This document shows, one piece after another, positions 1 through 11,284 of a stretch of DNA of 64,000 nucleotides (the first letter of the stretch is position 1; every line of letters starts with the position of its first letter). Source of the DNA: Mastigamoeba balamuthi (taxonomy: Eukaryota > Evosea > Mastigamoebida > Mastigamoebidae). The notes beneath the pieces are model-generated. The model did not search any database. It was not told where the DNA came from and was given only the letters and a program-made list of their open reading frames with translations. Location of the stretch: the NCBI GenBank assembly GCA_902651635.1, contig CACRSC010000055.1, positions 1 to 64,000 of the forward strand, in the 5' to 3' direction. The translations under genes and the position numbers were made by a program.

Positions 1-13
1 AACAACGGGAGGA

Positions 14-745
14 ATGCGCTCAGCGGCCCAGCTCCTCGCCTCGACCTCTGCCGCCGCCGGCAGGGCCTCTGCCGCGCTGTGGGCCCTGAGCCTGCTGGCC
101 ACCCTCGCTGCGGGCACCGGGGGCGCCGCCCCGTCTGCGCTGTCGGCCCCGTCGGCCGCGTCGTCGCTGAGCCCGCTGCCCGCCGCAGGCCACGTCGCCG
201 CCGCCTTCCTCCTGGCCTGCCACGAGCTGGGCCTCCACTCGGTCCTCCTGCCCGCCCTCCTCGCGTCCCTGCGGCCCGCCCGGGGCTCTGGCGCCCCGCT
301 GGCCCGCCGCCTCTGCGCCCTCTGCGTCGCCGCTTCTCTGCTCGCATCTGCGGCTCTCGTCGCGCTCGTCGTCGCTTCTCCGGCGCGCTCCGAGGCCGCG
401 GAGGCTCGCGGGACCCTCGGGAGCCTCGGGGCCGCGGGTGCCGCTGCCGTGGCGTCGGTGGCGCTGCTGCAGGTCTGCTCGCTCGCTGTGCCCGTTGCGG
501 CAGCGCAGTCGGCGGGTCCGCTGGGCCCGTCGTCGCTGAGGTGGCGCGCCAGGGCGCTCTGCGCGCTCGCGGGCGTGGCGCTGCTGTGCGCCGTCGACGC
601 GTGGGGGTTCGTGGCGTGCGGCTGCGCGTTCGTGTGGCTCTCGGCGGGCGACGCCGCGCAGCTCTCGCGCGAGTTCGCGCTCGTACCCTGCGACCAGCTC
701 GCCGACCCCGAGGCCCCGCCCGCCTCGTCCGACACGCGCCAGTGA
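14..745 (+). CDS. multi-pass membrane protein, unrecognised
   Basis: An uninterrupted 243-residue frame starts 13 bases into the window, so a longer 5' end or upstream exons outside the window cannot be excluded. The product is Ala/Leu-rich with about five hydrophobic segments (roughly residues 17-35, 57-85, 98-122, 135-163 and 178-207) separated by short Arg-bearing loops. It ends in a short polar tail. Small five- or six-helix membrane families are possible relatives, but I see no diagnostic motif and assign no function. Extreme GC bias makes other frames open too. This frame is preferred because its hydrophobic segments have membrane-helix spacing and the tail is polar. Confidence 0.55.
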   Translation: MRSAAQLLASTSAAAGRASAALWALSLLATLAAGTGGAAPSALSAPSAASSLSPLPAAGHVAAAFLLACHELGLHSVLLPALLASLRPARGSGAPLARRLCALCVAASLLASAALVALVVASPARSEAAEARGTLGSLGAAGAAAVASVALLQVCSLAVPVAAAQSAGPLGPSSLRWRARALCALAGVALLCAVDAWGFVACGCAFVWLSAGDAAQLSREFALVPCDQLADPEAPPASSDTRQ

Positions 746-1414
746 GGGCCCGTGCGTGCGCACCGCCCCGCCAGCCTGGCGGCTCGCCCGGGACGCAGCG
801 AGGACAGCTGCGCTGCAACAGCAGCTACGACGATCGGCCTACCGCCCTGCAAAGGCGCTGGGCCATTGGGGGGCACAGAGGGCAGCACGCTCTTGAGCAC
901 CATCCGGGGGCTGTGCTGGGCACGTAGACACGCAGGCACAGGCCTGCGATAGACTCCACAACTGAAGACATGTTGTTGGTGTATGTATGCCGGGGATAGC
1001 CTGAACTCCAGGGCTCCCACAACCCTTAACGCTCCGTGGCTTGTCGCTGCTCATTGCAAGGACGAGCGCTGCCCGCCAACCGGGGCAGAGGAGGAAATGG
1101 ATAGGGCGCACACGCCTGATGGAGGCATAGGCACAGAGGGCATGCCCTGGTTTCTCTGTTGGCTTCTGAGGGGGGCCTCACAGCGTTGGAGGACACTTTG
1201 GGTGTGTGGGGAGTTGCTGTGTGTTGCTTGGGCGTCTGGGGGTTGTCTTGGGAAGTGTGCATGTGAGCGTGCGTTGCAGTGGGGGGATGAGTAGGGCGAT
1301 GGTGAGTTGCGTGCGTACTGCTTGGTGGTGATGTCAGGCGAGGGGAGTAGGAGGGGAAGGAGGAGGGGATGCATGCATTGTGTGCAGTGATGCTGGTGTT
1401 GTGCCCGTGACCTC
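746..1414. other. intergenic stretch, no gene seen
   Basis: This holds the 3' flanks of two converging genes. Part of it is G/T-rich on the plus strand (about 1180-1380). Open frames here are short, lack domain features and do not continue into either neighbour. Confidence 0.5.
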
Positions 1415-4400
1415 TTAATGCCTCTTGCGGTGCAGGACGACCAGCGCGGCGACGACGGCGAGGAACGGGACCGCGGCCATGACGGCGATGGCGGCGACCA
1501 TCGAGGGGCTGGCGAACCTGTACTGGTACTCGATGGTGGGCTGCGCCTCGTCGATCTCGCCCTTGTCGTCGGCGTCGAGCTCCTTGGGGGCCACGAAGAT
1601 GACCGACTGCGTGTGCACCTTCTGCACCCTCACCGAGATGGCGCGCGACGACTTGCGCTTGCCCTCCTGCAGGTGCAGCAGCACGTCCGAGTGCAGCGTC
1701 ACGACCTCGCCGGCGCCGAACCAGGTCTGGTCGAGCAGGAACGTGTAGCACTCGTGCTCGGGCGCCAGGCAGGGGCTCAGCTTCTGGAAGCGCAGCGCGA
1801 CTCCCTCGGGCGTGGCGTCGGTGCCGTTCCACAGCAGCCACGTGAGCGTCTGCGACTCGACCGTGACGCCGACGACCTCGGCCAGCGACGGGATGATGCC
1901 CTTCTGCGGCGGCACGGAGATGTCCGCGTAGACGGGGCTGTTCTGGAGGTACCTGCGCGTCGAGCGCTCCCACCGGGCAGACGTGTACGTCGACTGCGCC
2001 GCGAAGAGCGTGATGTTGACGCCGCTGTCGACGGCGCACCAGTTCTCCATGATCGTCAGCTCGAAGGGCAGTGAGTGCTGCGCGGGCGACCAGGGGATCT
2101 CGGACATGTTGCGGGCGCCCAGAGTGAACTGCAGCGTGAAGTTGTCGAGGCGCGTCGGCGTGCAGATCGAGGGGTGGGCCATCGTGACCCAGAACGACCA
2201 CAGCTGCGTCGCGCCGTCGCTCGTCGACGTCAGCAGCTCGGCGTCGGTGATGTTGGCCACGTTGCCGTTTGCCGTCAGCACGTGCATCGTGCCCGGCAGG
2301 ATGATCAGCCCGGGCTCGACGGGCAGCGTCCGGATCTGCAGCTCGAACGACGGGATGCCGTGCGCGTCGACGTGGACGAAGCCCCTGTAGACGTAGGCCC
2401 ACAGCACGCGCGAGCTCGCGATGGAGATGTTGGCCGAGACCTCGATCGTCTGCGGGACGATGATGGCGAACGCCACCGTCGTGTCGACCTCGCGCGACGC
2501 GTTGACGACGGCCGTCTGGCCCTCGAGGCCGAAGGGGAACGTCTCGGTCCACGAGAGGCCCACGCGGAACGTCAGGTGCCAGTTGGCCCCGATGTGCTCG
2601 ACGACGGGCTCCGCGTGCTCGATGAGGTCCGTCATGAAGAACGTCCCCGACCACTCCTGGCTGCACTGCTGTATGGCCGCCGCAGGGAACGAGACGCCCG
2701 TGTCCCCGCCGGTGCTGTTGACTACGCGCGCGCACGGAGGGTGTCAGCGCGGCATCGGAGGCGATGCGGGGTGGGCGGGCGCACCGAAGCGGGGAGCCGA
2801 GTGAATCGCGCGCGTGTCGGGCAGCGTGACGTCGGGCAGGATGACGTAGACCTCGAAGTTGCCCGCGGGCGTGAAGTCGACCTCGATCTCCGCGGGCCAG
2901 TCGATGGCCCTGTGCGGGTCGACGCGGCGGACGGGGCAGCTGGCGCCTGGGAGAGTCGCCAATACAGTTAGAAGGGCAGCGGCATCGGGGACGCGTACTG
3001 GGAGAGAACGACGGCGTCCACGTGGAGGGAGTCCACGAGGTAGTCTGGGGGGCACACAGACGCTGATGTCAGCAATACAGGGGGTGCATGTTCAGGGACG
3101 GAGAGGCGGACCGCGGGGTCGAGGATGTAGAAGGCGGCCAGGGAGCGCTTCTTGGAGGTGGGGATGTTGAGGCTGAGCCTCGGGCACGAGTCGGTCCAGC
3201 CGATGCCGATGTACATGCCGCGCTCCAGGGACCAGGGGTCGATGTCCTCCGAGTCAGAGGTGATCGTCGGGGGCTTGTCGAGCGTGATGGTGATGGGCCC
3301 CGGGTTCCTGACGTAGAGCGACACGTCGTACGTGTCGAAGTACACACGCTCCCCGGGCAGGCCGTCCTCGTCGGGATCGTACACAGCGACCTCGATCACC
3401 ACAGGGCCCTCCAGGGGCATCACCGCTGTCTCCACGTCGATGGTGAAGCACAGCTGGAGCCCGCCGTCCCACGACCGCAGGCGTTAGTCCAGCAGAGGCG
3501 CCGAGGGGGGGAGGGGGGCCGGTGTGCTCACCGAGTCGATCGTGACGGCCTCGATGGCCCGCAGTGCGGCGTGCAGGGTGCTGGCGTTGAGGTCGCCCTG
3601 GCAGAGGTGCGGCGTGTCGAACGCCACCGGCGAGTCGGTGACCACCGCCCCGTCGCAGGTCTCGATGGCTGCGCGCAGTAACAGGTGAGCAAGTCCTCAC
3701 AGTGCGGGGCGGGGACATCGTGGCGCACTCGACGAGCAGACGTCCGACGAGGTGAGTGGCAGGGGCTGCCGGACGAGGCCGGTCCAGCTCAGGTGCGTGC
3801 CCTCGCCCGCGGCCCTGCCGTAGGCCAGCGCCTGGCCGCTGAGCTCCACGAACTGGGGGAGCGGCGGCAGGACGAGCGGGTCGTCGAGGGGCATCATGTA
3901 GAAGACCGTCTGGTTCTTGAAGAACTGGATGTTCCACAGGTACGTCGTGTTGGCGCGGATCTCCGCGTCGATGGGGACGCAGTTGTCCGTCGTGTTCTCG
4001 ACCCAGAGGCAGGCGATGTGCTCGGTGTCGTTCTCGGGGTCGGCTGCTGCCTCGGACGAGCTGACGCCCGTCGCGGCGCCGACGAAGAACATGTGGGCGC
4101 CCGTGTCGCTCAGGACCTCGACGCCAAAGTGCGCGCCGGGCGTCCCGTCGGTCGTGCTGAGGCGAACGACGAGCATCGACCAGAAGTCGCTGCCGTCTAC
4201 GACCATCGGCGCGCCGTCGCCGGCCCAGTTGCTCGCGCAGCCCTCCGACTCGCTGCACCAGTGGCAGACCACCCCGAGGTCTCCCGTGCACCTCGCGTAG
4301 CCCGCCCCGGGGCAGAACGGGAGGGGCGTCAGCGCCTCGGACACGGGCGCGCCTGCGCAATAGAATAGCAACATCAGAGGGCGAAGGAGGAAGCGAAGGA

Positions 4401-7138
4401 GCTCGGGTGGCCGTACAGCCGCCGTTGCCGTCAGCAATGAGGGGCTCGCAGTCGGGGCAGCTCGGCGGGGGGCACGTGCACGCCGGCGAGCACGAGGCGA
4501 ACGCCGAGTCGCACTCCTCGATGCCTCCGACGCGGCCGTCGCCGCACTCTGCGCGAGGGGTCAGCAGAGGCCCGAGACAGCAAGCGAAGCGAGGTGCACG
4601 GACCAGCGAACTCGGTGTCGAGCCTGAAGACGTACGTGTTGGGGAAGGCGTTGCCGTCCTCGAGGAGGCGCTGCTGCCAGCCGGGCTGGCGCAGCCAGTC
4701 GGGCGAGGCCATGTAGTGGTACGTGTCGCCGGCGTCGATGCCGGTGAGGTGGAACGAGCTGTTGAACTCGATGTCGGCGTACGTGACGATGAGGAACGAC
4801 GCGTCCTGCGTCGCCACGAGGACGGTCTGGAACGTGTTGAGCTGGTCGAGCGACTCCATCCAGAGCTCGTCGGGCATGTAGTGGCCGACGCCGTACCACG
4901 TCGCCTGGCAGACGAACGAGCCGTCGGCGCTGAGGTTGACGGGCTCTGCGTGGACGGCGCCCAGGATGCTCTCGACGAGGGCCAGCGACTCGTTGTCCTC
5001 GACCTCGCTGTACGACACAAAGTCGATGAAGCGCCCGTTGTTGTCCCACTCGAACGTCTCAGCGTCCCAGTAGAAGGGCAGCAGCACGGGGTAGCGGTCG
5101 CCGACGGTCAGCGGCAGCTCGAGGTCCTCGAAGAGGTCGCTCCAGCCCGTCGCCCCCAGCGCGATGTAGCCGTTGGTGCCGATGGTGACCCTGTCGTAGA
5201 GCGTGCCCAGGAAGTTGACCTGGCCCGGCAGCTCGACGTAGACCTCGTTGTCGTCGCCCGGGGGGATCATGCTCTCGGCGGGGTAGAACGACACAAAGTG
5301 CTCGGGGATCGGTATGTGCACGTAGTCTGCGGTGCCCGCCAGGTACACAGCGGCCCCGTGCGCGTACGTCGGCGACACGCCGTTGATGCTGCCCAGGCTG
5401 GTGATCTGCGTGCCCATGGGCAGGTGGTACGCCTCGTGCATCAGCGCCACGAAGTACCTGTAGGGAGAAGAGGAGGGAAGCAAATCAGTTTATTCTGTCG
5501 AGGAACCCCCGAGAGGCTCTCTTGCGCACTGTGCGGTGAAGCAGTAGACCTTGAGGAAGTTCAGGGCCGTCCCGGGGTGCTGGGCCTGGGCTGCGGCCCA
5601 CGACGTGGCGCAGAAGGCGTCGCCGTGCTGCTTGAGCTGCGCCAGCGTGTACGTCGTCAGCCCGAAGAAGTCAGAGGTGTACTGGAACGCCTTGTACGCG
5701 AACCACCCGGCCGTGTCTGCGCCGCCGCCACAGCTGGCCGGTGAGACGGAGCCTGAGGAGGGTGCAGAGGGAGCCAGGGGGTCGGCCATACTGTTGGGGG
5801 GCGGCGGGAGGAACTCGCCGTCGATGGAGCACGTGGGGCAGCCGGCGGTGACGTTGAGGATCGCGCGGAGCTGCGCGTAGCACTGCGAGGCGTTGCCGGT
5901 GCCTGCGCGCGGCGAGCCGGCGTAGGTCTCGGAGTAGCCGACGAGGAGGCAGGGCTGGAGGGCGCTGCCCGTGCGCAGGATCTCCTCCCACATGGTGTCC
6001 TGCCCGAAGTCCTGGTACGAGTCGCCCCAGAGCCACGGCTGCAGGTACGCCAGCTGCACCGGCACCGCCACGTCCGTCGTCGCCTCGTACGCGATCTGCG
6101 TCGCCGCCCCTCCCATGTCCAGCACGTTCCACGTCGGCGGCTGTCCCGGGAGAGTCAGAACCAGCGGGAAAAACTGACGTGGATGAAAAAGAAAAAATGG
6201 ACGCCAAATCGTTGAAGATACAGGAGGGGGGTGACGCACCTCGGTGACGCCGTAGAGGTAGTTGACCGAGACCCAGCTGAAGATGGCCTCAGTCTCGCCG
6301 GTGATGATCTCGACCTGGTCGGCGCCGACGTCGAAGCCGCTGTCCTCGCGGAGGTGGAGCTCGACCTGGGCCATCAGCGCCGCGGCCACGGCCGGAGGCA
6401 GGTCCCGCACGCCGCCCGTCGCGAAGAGGTAGAGCCGCGTCGACGACGCAACAGCGGCCCCCAGCCTGCCCTCGGCCCACTCGGTCATCGTCTCGAGGTA
6501 CGCCTCGAGCCCCGTGTAGTTGCTGTGTCGGGCCAAAAACGCCGGTGGCGTCAATTCGAATTGCGAGATTTCGAATTTGGGTTGCGAAAATGTTGAAAAT
6601 AAAAAGGCGCAGATCGAATTTTCGGCTGGTCCGCCACGGTTTTCTCCGTGTCGGAAGGGTGCGGGCGTACTAGGCGAATGTGGCGATGCCGGGGCTGACC
6701 TTGGCGGACCCGGCGACCAGGCGCATGCCGCGGACGGACCCGAGATCCGGACCCGACGTGCGCTTCTTGGCGTTGACGAGGGCGGGCAGCGAGTCGAAGA
6801 TGCGCTGCTCCCACTTGTACACGTAGATCCTGCTCCCCGTCGACCCAGCTGGTGGCCGGCGGTGCGCCGTATGGTCAGACGCGCATGCGAGCGAGGGGGG
6901 GCGAGCCCAACCACGTTTAACGAACCCGAAAGAACCGAGGCGAAATAACGAAATTTCGTCTTGGCATTCGGAACGGGCGAGAGAGAGAGAGAGAGAGAGA
7001 GAGCACTTGAGGGCAGCAGCGGGGGAGGCGGAGGGGAGGCGTACCGTCGATGACGGCGAGGTAGTCGTAGTCGGTGGCGGCGGCCAGGGCGGCAAAGGCC
7101 AGGGCCACGAGAGGGGCCCAACGAGCGGTCATAGCCAT
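1415..7138 (-). CDS. ecto-apyrase (GDA1/CD39) fused to NIDO-domain ectodomain, type I membrane protein
   Basis: Twelve exons: 7138-7045, 6848-6671, 6522-6240, 6140-5530, 5457-4604, 4549-4417, 4352-3729, 3668-3532, 3453-3079, 3044-2999, 2946-2783, 2721-1415. All junctions are GT-AG and the total, 4806 nt, is a multiple of three (1601 aa). A signal peptide is followed by apyrase conserved regions: DAGSTGSR (about residue 31), ATGGVRD (about 125), GETEAIFSWVSVNYL (about 170) and LDMGGAATQ (about 190). The apyrase C-terminus (QYFVALMHEAYHL...GAAVYLAG) is encoded by the exon that then continues into a nidogen-type NIDO domain (DRVTIGTNGYIALG, about 475). A CGDG...EECD Cys-rich repeat and a long N-glycosylatable ectodomain follow. 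One C-terminal helix ends in RKRH. The expected role is hydrolysis of extracellular or luminal nucleotides, combined with adhesion or matrix contact. Confidence 0.85.
6979..7003. repeat. (GA)n microsatellite in apyrase intron 1
   Basis: An uninterrupted GA/TC dinucleotide run lies in the first intron of the apyrase-NIDO gene. On the sense strand it is a CT tract. Confidence 0.8.
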
Positions 7139-7815
7139 CCCCCTCACTTCACACAAAGAGACCAATAAAAAGCCCCTACAGAACGTCAGAGCGATGACGT
7201 GGTGTCTTCCTCCTCTTGGAGGGCGATCTCCGGGGGCTGGGGGTGAGAAGGGGGGCACAACCAACGTATCCCAACGGAGCGGGTCGAGCGAGAGACGTCT
7301 CCCACCGGTGCTGGAGCATAAGGTGAAAACCGGGGCCGTGTCGTGCGGACGCGGATCTCGGGAGGAAATTCGAAGACGGTGCATCCCGATCGATCATCCC
7401 CCAAAGGGTGCCTTAGACCGATCACCACACTGTCTTCCACGGGTCCACACCGTTAGCTGCTGACCACTGTGGCGACATTTACGGCTGTCACACCGGTTCC
7501 CGCTCCCTCACTCCGAGCAGGCGAGAAGCATCCGAGCGACTTGCATACAACTCTTGCAAGCACAAGCTGCTCACGGCTGACACATTACTTTCCTTTTTCA
7601 AATGACGCCCAATCAATAGCCTTTGTGTGAGACCCGATTGGTAGCACGTTACACTTCCTGGCCACGTTCATCTCGCCACTCAATCCCACTGCTGCGGGAC
7701 AGGCCTTGCGGATTTTAGTACCAAAATCAGGCAGATACTAAATCAAAATATCTCGAGCCACTGATTCTCCCGCCAAAAACCCGAGGCTGTCAGTCGCAGC
7801 AGCAGTCGCACGGGG
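7139..7815. promoter_or_regulatory. divergent promoter region, apyrase-NIDO / SKA3
   Basis: This intergenic region separates two divergently transcribed genes. No coding feature is convincing. The SKA3-proximal part is AT-richer and contains an AAATATCTCGAG stretch followed by an E2F-like site. Confidence 0.4.
7766..7779 (-). promoter_or_regulatory. E2F-like site upstream of SKA3
   Basis: The plus strand reads TCTCCCGCCAAAAA; its complement contains TTTTGGCGGGAGA, close to the E2F/DP consensus TTTSGCGC/TTTGGCGGGAA. It lies about 40 nt before the SKA3 start codon. That fits a cell-cycle gene, but a single site can occur by chance. Confidence 0.4.
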
Positions 7816-7932
7816 ATGTGCACGAGGATCGCGAGCGAGGCCGACGCCGTCGTCCGCGACCTGCGCGACTTCAGCGCGTGGGCCGAGCGCGAGGTCCGCA
7901 GCGTCGTCGCCTCTGCCCGCGCCCCTCCGCTC

Positions 7933-7982
<50 letters not shown>

Positions 7983-8930
7983 CGCGTCTGCGTCGTCGTC
8001 CACCGCCAGCGTAGCCGTGGCGCCGCTGCTGGACCACCTGACCGAGGCGGTCGAGGGGGCTGAGGACGAGCTGCAGGCGCTGGCCGCGTGCGGGGGCCTC
8101 GCGGACCCCAGCGCCGAGCAGCTCCTCGCGCTCTGCCGCTCGCTCGTCTCGAGCCACGCCGCCGCCGTCTCCTCCTTCTCCGCCGCTCTCGCCTCGCGGG
8201 GCCCCGCGGCGGGACCCTCGCCCGCGCCGGCCAGCAGCGCCGCAGCCACGCAGTCTGCGGGCACTTGGAGTGCTTCGAGTTCTCTGCTGCCCGCGCTGCC
8301 CGCGAGCTTCCGGACGCCGTCGGTGGCCGACGCGCAGCCCCTGGCCCGCACGCCTGCGGTGCAGCTCGCCGCGGGAGCGAGGCCGGGCAGCGCGCTGGGG
8401 CTGGGGCTGCGGGCCTGCTCGGCGGGCGAGAGAGTGCGGATGCCCGTGCTCGAGGACTTCGGCATCACGCGGACAGCGGCCACGCCCACGGGCGCCACGC
8501 CGGCTGCGCGCGCTGCCACGCCGCTGCAGGCCCCGGCGGCCGGGGCGCCGTGCGACGCGGGGCAGCGGCGGAGGATCAGCGTGCCGAGCGAGCAGGAGGC
8601 CGAGGCAGCGGGCGTGCCCCAGTTTGTGCTGCAGCAGGTCGGCCCGCACATGGTGGCCTGCGTCGCTGCGCTCAACGCGGCGCTGGCGCGGTCCGCGGGG
8701 GGCCAGCTCACGACGGACGAGGCGATGAGCGCCCTGGCAGCCGCGGGGCAAACAAGTACGCACACCCTCCCGCACAGACGGGCAGGTTTTGGGCTTCGGT
8801 TGTCGCCCCGGTGCTGACGCAGGTGCTGGCGGCAGGCTCGGTGGGAAAGGCGCTGCTGCTGGCCCTGCGCAAGATGGGCAGGATCGAGCTCAAGATGGGC
8901 CCCGGAGGTGTACAGACGTGGTCCGCGTGA
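7816..8930 (+). CDS. SKA3: SKA3-like spindle/kinetochore protein
   Basis: Two exons, 7816-8755 and 8836-8930, give 344 aa with matched phases. Of the possible acceptors, only the one at 8834-8835 restores the frame that ends in a clean stop. The N-terminal region is predicted helical; a poly-Ser run encoded by (TCG)n follows at about residues 43-53. A linker carries the motif MPVLEDFGITRT (about residue 213), which resembles the 'PxLxxFGI' motifs of SKA3. The C-terminus (VPQFVLQQVGPHM...LNAAL, then GKALLLALRKMGRIELK) matches the layout of the conserved C-terminal module of plant-type SKA3. SKA3 belongs to the Ska complex, which couples kinetochores to microtubules. The call rests on motif layout, so it is tentative. 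Confidence 0.55.
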
Positions 8931-9292
8931 TCGATCGTATTAGTTGATTTTGTTTGATAAGACTAACAGCCCGTAAAAATCGAGAATTATCAAGTGGTCT
9001 TTAGAACAGCGGCTGCCTGATGTTATTGTTCAGCCATCACGGCCCACACTGGAGGCGCTTCTTCCCGTGTTCGGGTCGGAGATGCTCGTGCTGTCTCGCG
9101 ACACAGGTGGTACCCGTGGTGTGCGCGTTCCTGCTCGCTGTTTGGGCTGAGCGTCCCCACTGCATTGCACGCTCCCAAGATTTCTTTGACACAGAGGCGG
9201 CTTCACAAGATCCGTCTATGCAGCTTCTCTTTGCTTTTATCGACAGGGGAGAGCCTTCTGTGGACTGGCGGTGGCTGCAGCCAGCCCTGCAC
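8931..9292. other. intergenic, converging 3' ends
   Basis: Between the stop of SKA3 and the stop of the minus-strand secreted protein gene. I see nothing coding here. Confidence 0.5.
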
Positions 9293-9789
9293 TCAGTTTT
9301 GCTGGCGGAACATGACATTGCCAGTGCCCTGGGCCCAGATTTGCCTGCCGTTGCTGACCCTGCAGTAGGCCACGGCCTCGATGACCTGGTTGCTCCGCGC
9401 CGGCGGCGGGAAGTCGTAGTACCACGTGTTGCAGTTTCCCGTCCTGCCCGAGTTGCACGACATGATCCTCACGTCGCGGATGTCGGTCCACGGCCTCCCG
9501 ACCGCCTCGAGGTACGCGTAGTGCGCGAAGCAGGAGATGAGATTGCCGTCCACACCGAGCTCCCAGTTGTTTGCGTGCACAAGAAGCTGGACGCACCCGA
9601 GCAGTAGCGCAGCGTCAGCACTCGGAGCAACACTCGCTCTGTGCGGGGAGAGCAGCGCACAGTGGGGACCGTCCCAGCGGGATACGTGCTGACGGTGCCT
9701 CTGCTGGGCGTCACAGTGACGGTGATGTCCGCTGCCGTCGCGGTGGCGACGATGAACAGGACGACCAGGGCGGCGGAGTGGGCAGTCAT
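9293..9789 (-). CDS. small secreted protein, unrecognised
   Basis: Two exons, 9789-9661 and 9586-9293, joined phase 0 by a 74-nt GT-AG intron, give 140 aa. The start is followed by a textbook signal peptide (MTAHSAALVVLFIVATATA). The mature part is a compact domain of about 120 residues with several Trp/Tyr (NNWELGVDG, PWTDIRDVRIMSC, TWYYDF) and four Cys, suggesting a disulphide-stabilised extracellular beta fold. I do not recognise the family. It lies tail-to-tail with SKA3 and downstream of METTL23 on the same strand; nothing in the context suggests a joint role. Confidence 0.6.
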
Positions 9790-10222
9790 GGAGGATGGCT
9801 GAGGGATGGGATGTTGCGGAGTGAACGCTTGAAATGATAAGAAACGACGCACGTTCGCCGAGGTCAACCGCAGGGTGCGAGTGACGTGTTGCCACGGGAC
9901 ACGGTAATTTCGCAGAAGTGATTTCCCCGCCATCCAGTTCTAGAACACCCTGCGATAGGAGGGAGACAGAGCCGAATAACATAGCATGAAATTGTTGTCG
10001 TTATCAGCGGCAAAGCAAATTCGGCGCCGGTGAACGCTGTGGGCATTTCCCTGGCTGTTGCTGCCCTCAAGACTGAGTCACCCCCCCGTCCTCGAGCACA
10101 GCAGCCTCTGCGACGTCGAGAGAACCGGTTGGCCTTACGCTTCTCCGCTGCCCCATAATCGTGCGAGTGGCCGAAAGTTGGAAGCACTTCATCGCTTTGA
10201 GCTGTGCGCGGAGTTCACAGCG
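9790..10222. other. intergenic stretch, no gene seen
   Basis: Between METTL23 and the downstream secreted-protein gene, both on the minus strand. It probably holds the promoter of the secreted-protein gene. No coding signal seen. Confidence 0.45.
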
Positions 10223-11169
10223 TCACAGCCTGCCGGGCCACGACCTGCCCAGCGACAGACGCAGTATGTGGACGCTGCTGCAGACCTCGGCAGCGCCCTC
10301 TGGCAGCGCCGAGACGTCGTCGTCGGGCGGCAGGCACTGCACGTCGACGTCCCAGTCCTCGAGCAGCTGCGCGACGGTCCGCGAGGCGCTGCGCTCCTGG
10401 TACGCCACGAGGCAGTACGACTCCGCGGGGCCCCTCGCCAGCAGCCAGCACACGGTCGCCACAAAGTCCTCGTACACTGCCTCCCGCCCGCGGGTCAGCG
10501 GAGGCCGGCTGAGGGGCGGAACACTCAGGAGAAGCGGTGCGAGCACCGCTCTTGTTGTCGTAGAAGCAGTCCGCGGCCAGCAGCACGTCGAAGGGCCCCA
10601 GCTCGAGGTCGCGCTCGCGGAAGCGGCCCCACGTCAGCGGGACGACGCGGACAGGCGCCGGGGAGCCGCTGGGGTGCGGCAGCCAGCCGGCACGCGGCGT
10701 CGACGACGACGACGAGGAGGAGGCGCTGTTGCTGTTGGCGTCGACGCTGGCGCGGCAGTTACTCAGCACCGCGGCGTCGTCGGCGTCGCTCAGCGTGACC
10801 TCGCAGCCCGCGGCGGCCGCTGCGAGCCCCGCGAGGCCAGCGCCAGCTCCCAGCTGCGCAATTCCGTTGCGCGTGTGTGCCCCGAGTCAATTGTTTCGCT
10901 CGCCGATATTTCCTGACGTGGAGATTTTCCCCCGGGGGAAGATATATCTTGGAGGAATCCACCCGCTGCGTTCGCCGTACCTCGAGGACGCGCAGGCCGC
11001 GGAGCGAGTGGCGGCGGCGCCAGAGGTGCGAGGAGAGCACGAGGGAGCTCGGCCACACGGTGCAGCCCAGGCCGGTGTCGGAGCCCACGACCTCGCTGAC
11101 GCGGACGACGGCCTCGCTGCCGTCAGCGCCGTCGCGCAGCGTCACGGCGCGCACCGCACGCATCGGCAC
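10223..11169 (-). CDS. METTL23: METTL23-type protein arginine/lysine methyltransferase
   Basis: Three exons, 11169-10981, 10853-10547 and 10476-10223, give 750 nt (249 aa); phases 0 then 1 fit exactly. The protein has the family-16 methyltransferase order. These are: a pre-domain with TGLGCTVWPSSLVL, where METTL23 has 'YGMYVWPCAVVL'; the SAM-binding loop ELGAGAGLAGLAAA; the acidic post-loop residue in VTLSD; LTWGRF; DVLLAADCFYD; then YEDFVATVCWLL. A poly-Ser insert lies between the third and fourth elements. In animals METTL23 methylates histone H3R17 in the nucleus; substrate here is unproven. An in-frame second Met at 11163 is an alternative start. The neighbouring MFS gene ends about 115 nt upstream on the same strand. 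Confidence 0.85.
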
Positions 11170-11176
11170 AGCGAAG

Positions 11177-11188
11177 ATTTGGCGCGAA
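11177..11188 (+). promoter_or_regulatory. E2F-like site at METTL23 5' end
   Basis: ATTTGGCGCGAA matches TTTSGCGC and lies within 10-20 nt upstream of the METTL23 start codon, next to an AATATC motif also seen near other genes of the window. Chance occurrence is possible. Confidence 0.3.
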
Positions 11189-11284
11189 TATCTTGAAAAA
11201 TCCAGTTGATTTTAATTTTGTTTTAATGGCTGGCCGCTGGTCACGCCCTACTCGGACGTCACAGCCTGACCAAAAGGTACAGTG

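Noticed and set aside
20-763. Long minus-strand open frame opposite the first gene
   Set aside because: Arg/Gly/Ala-rich shadow produced by high GC; no domain, and the plus frame has membrane-helix structure.
5484-5530. Apyrase ending at the stop near 5490 as a separate gene
   Set aside because: That end would cut the apyrase fold short; the donor at 5529 and acceptor at 5458 restore the conserved C-terminal block in frame.
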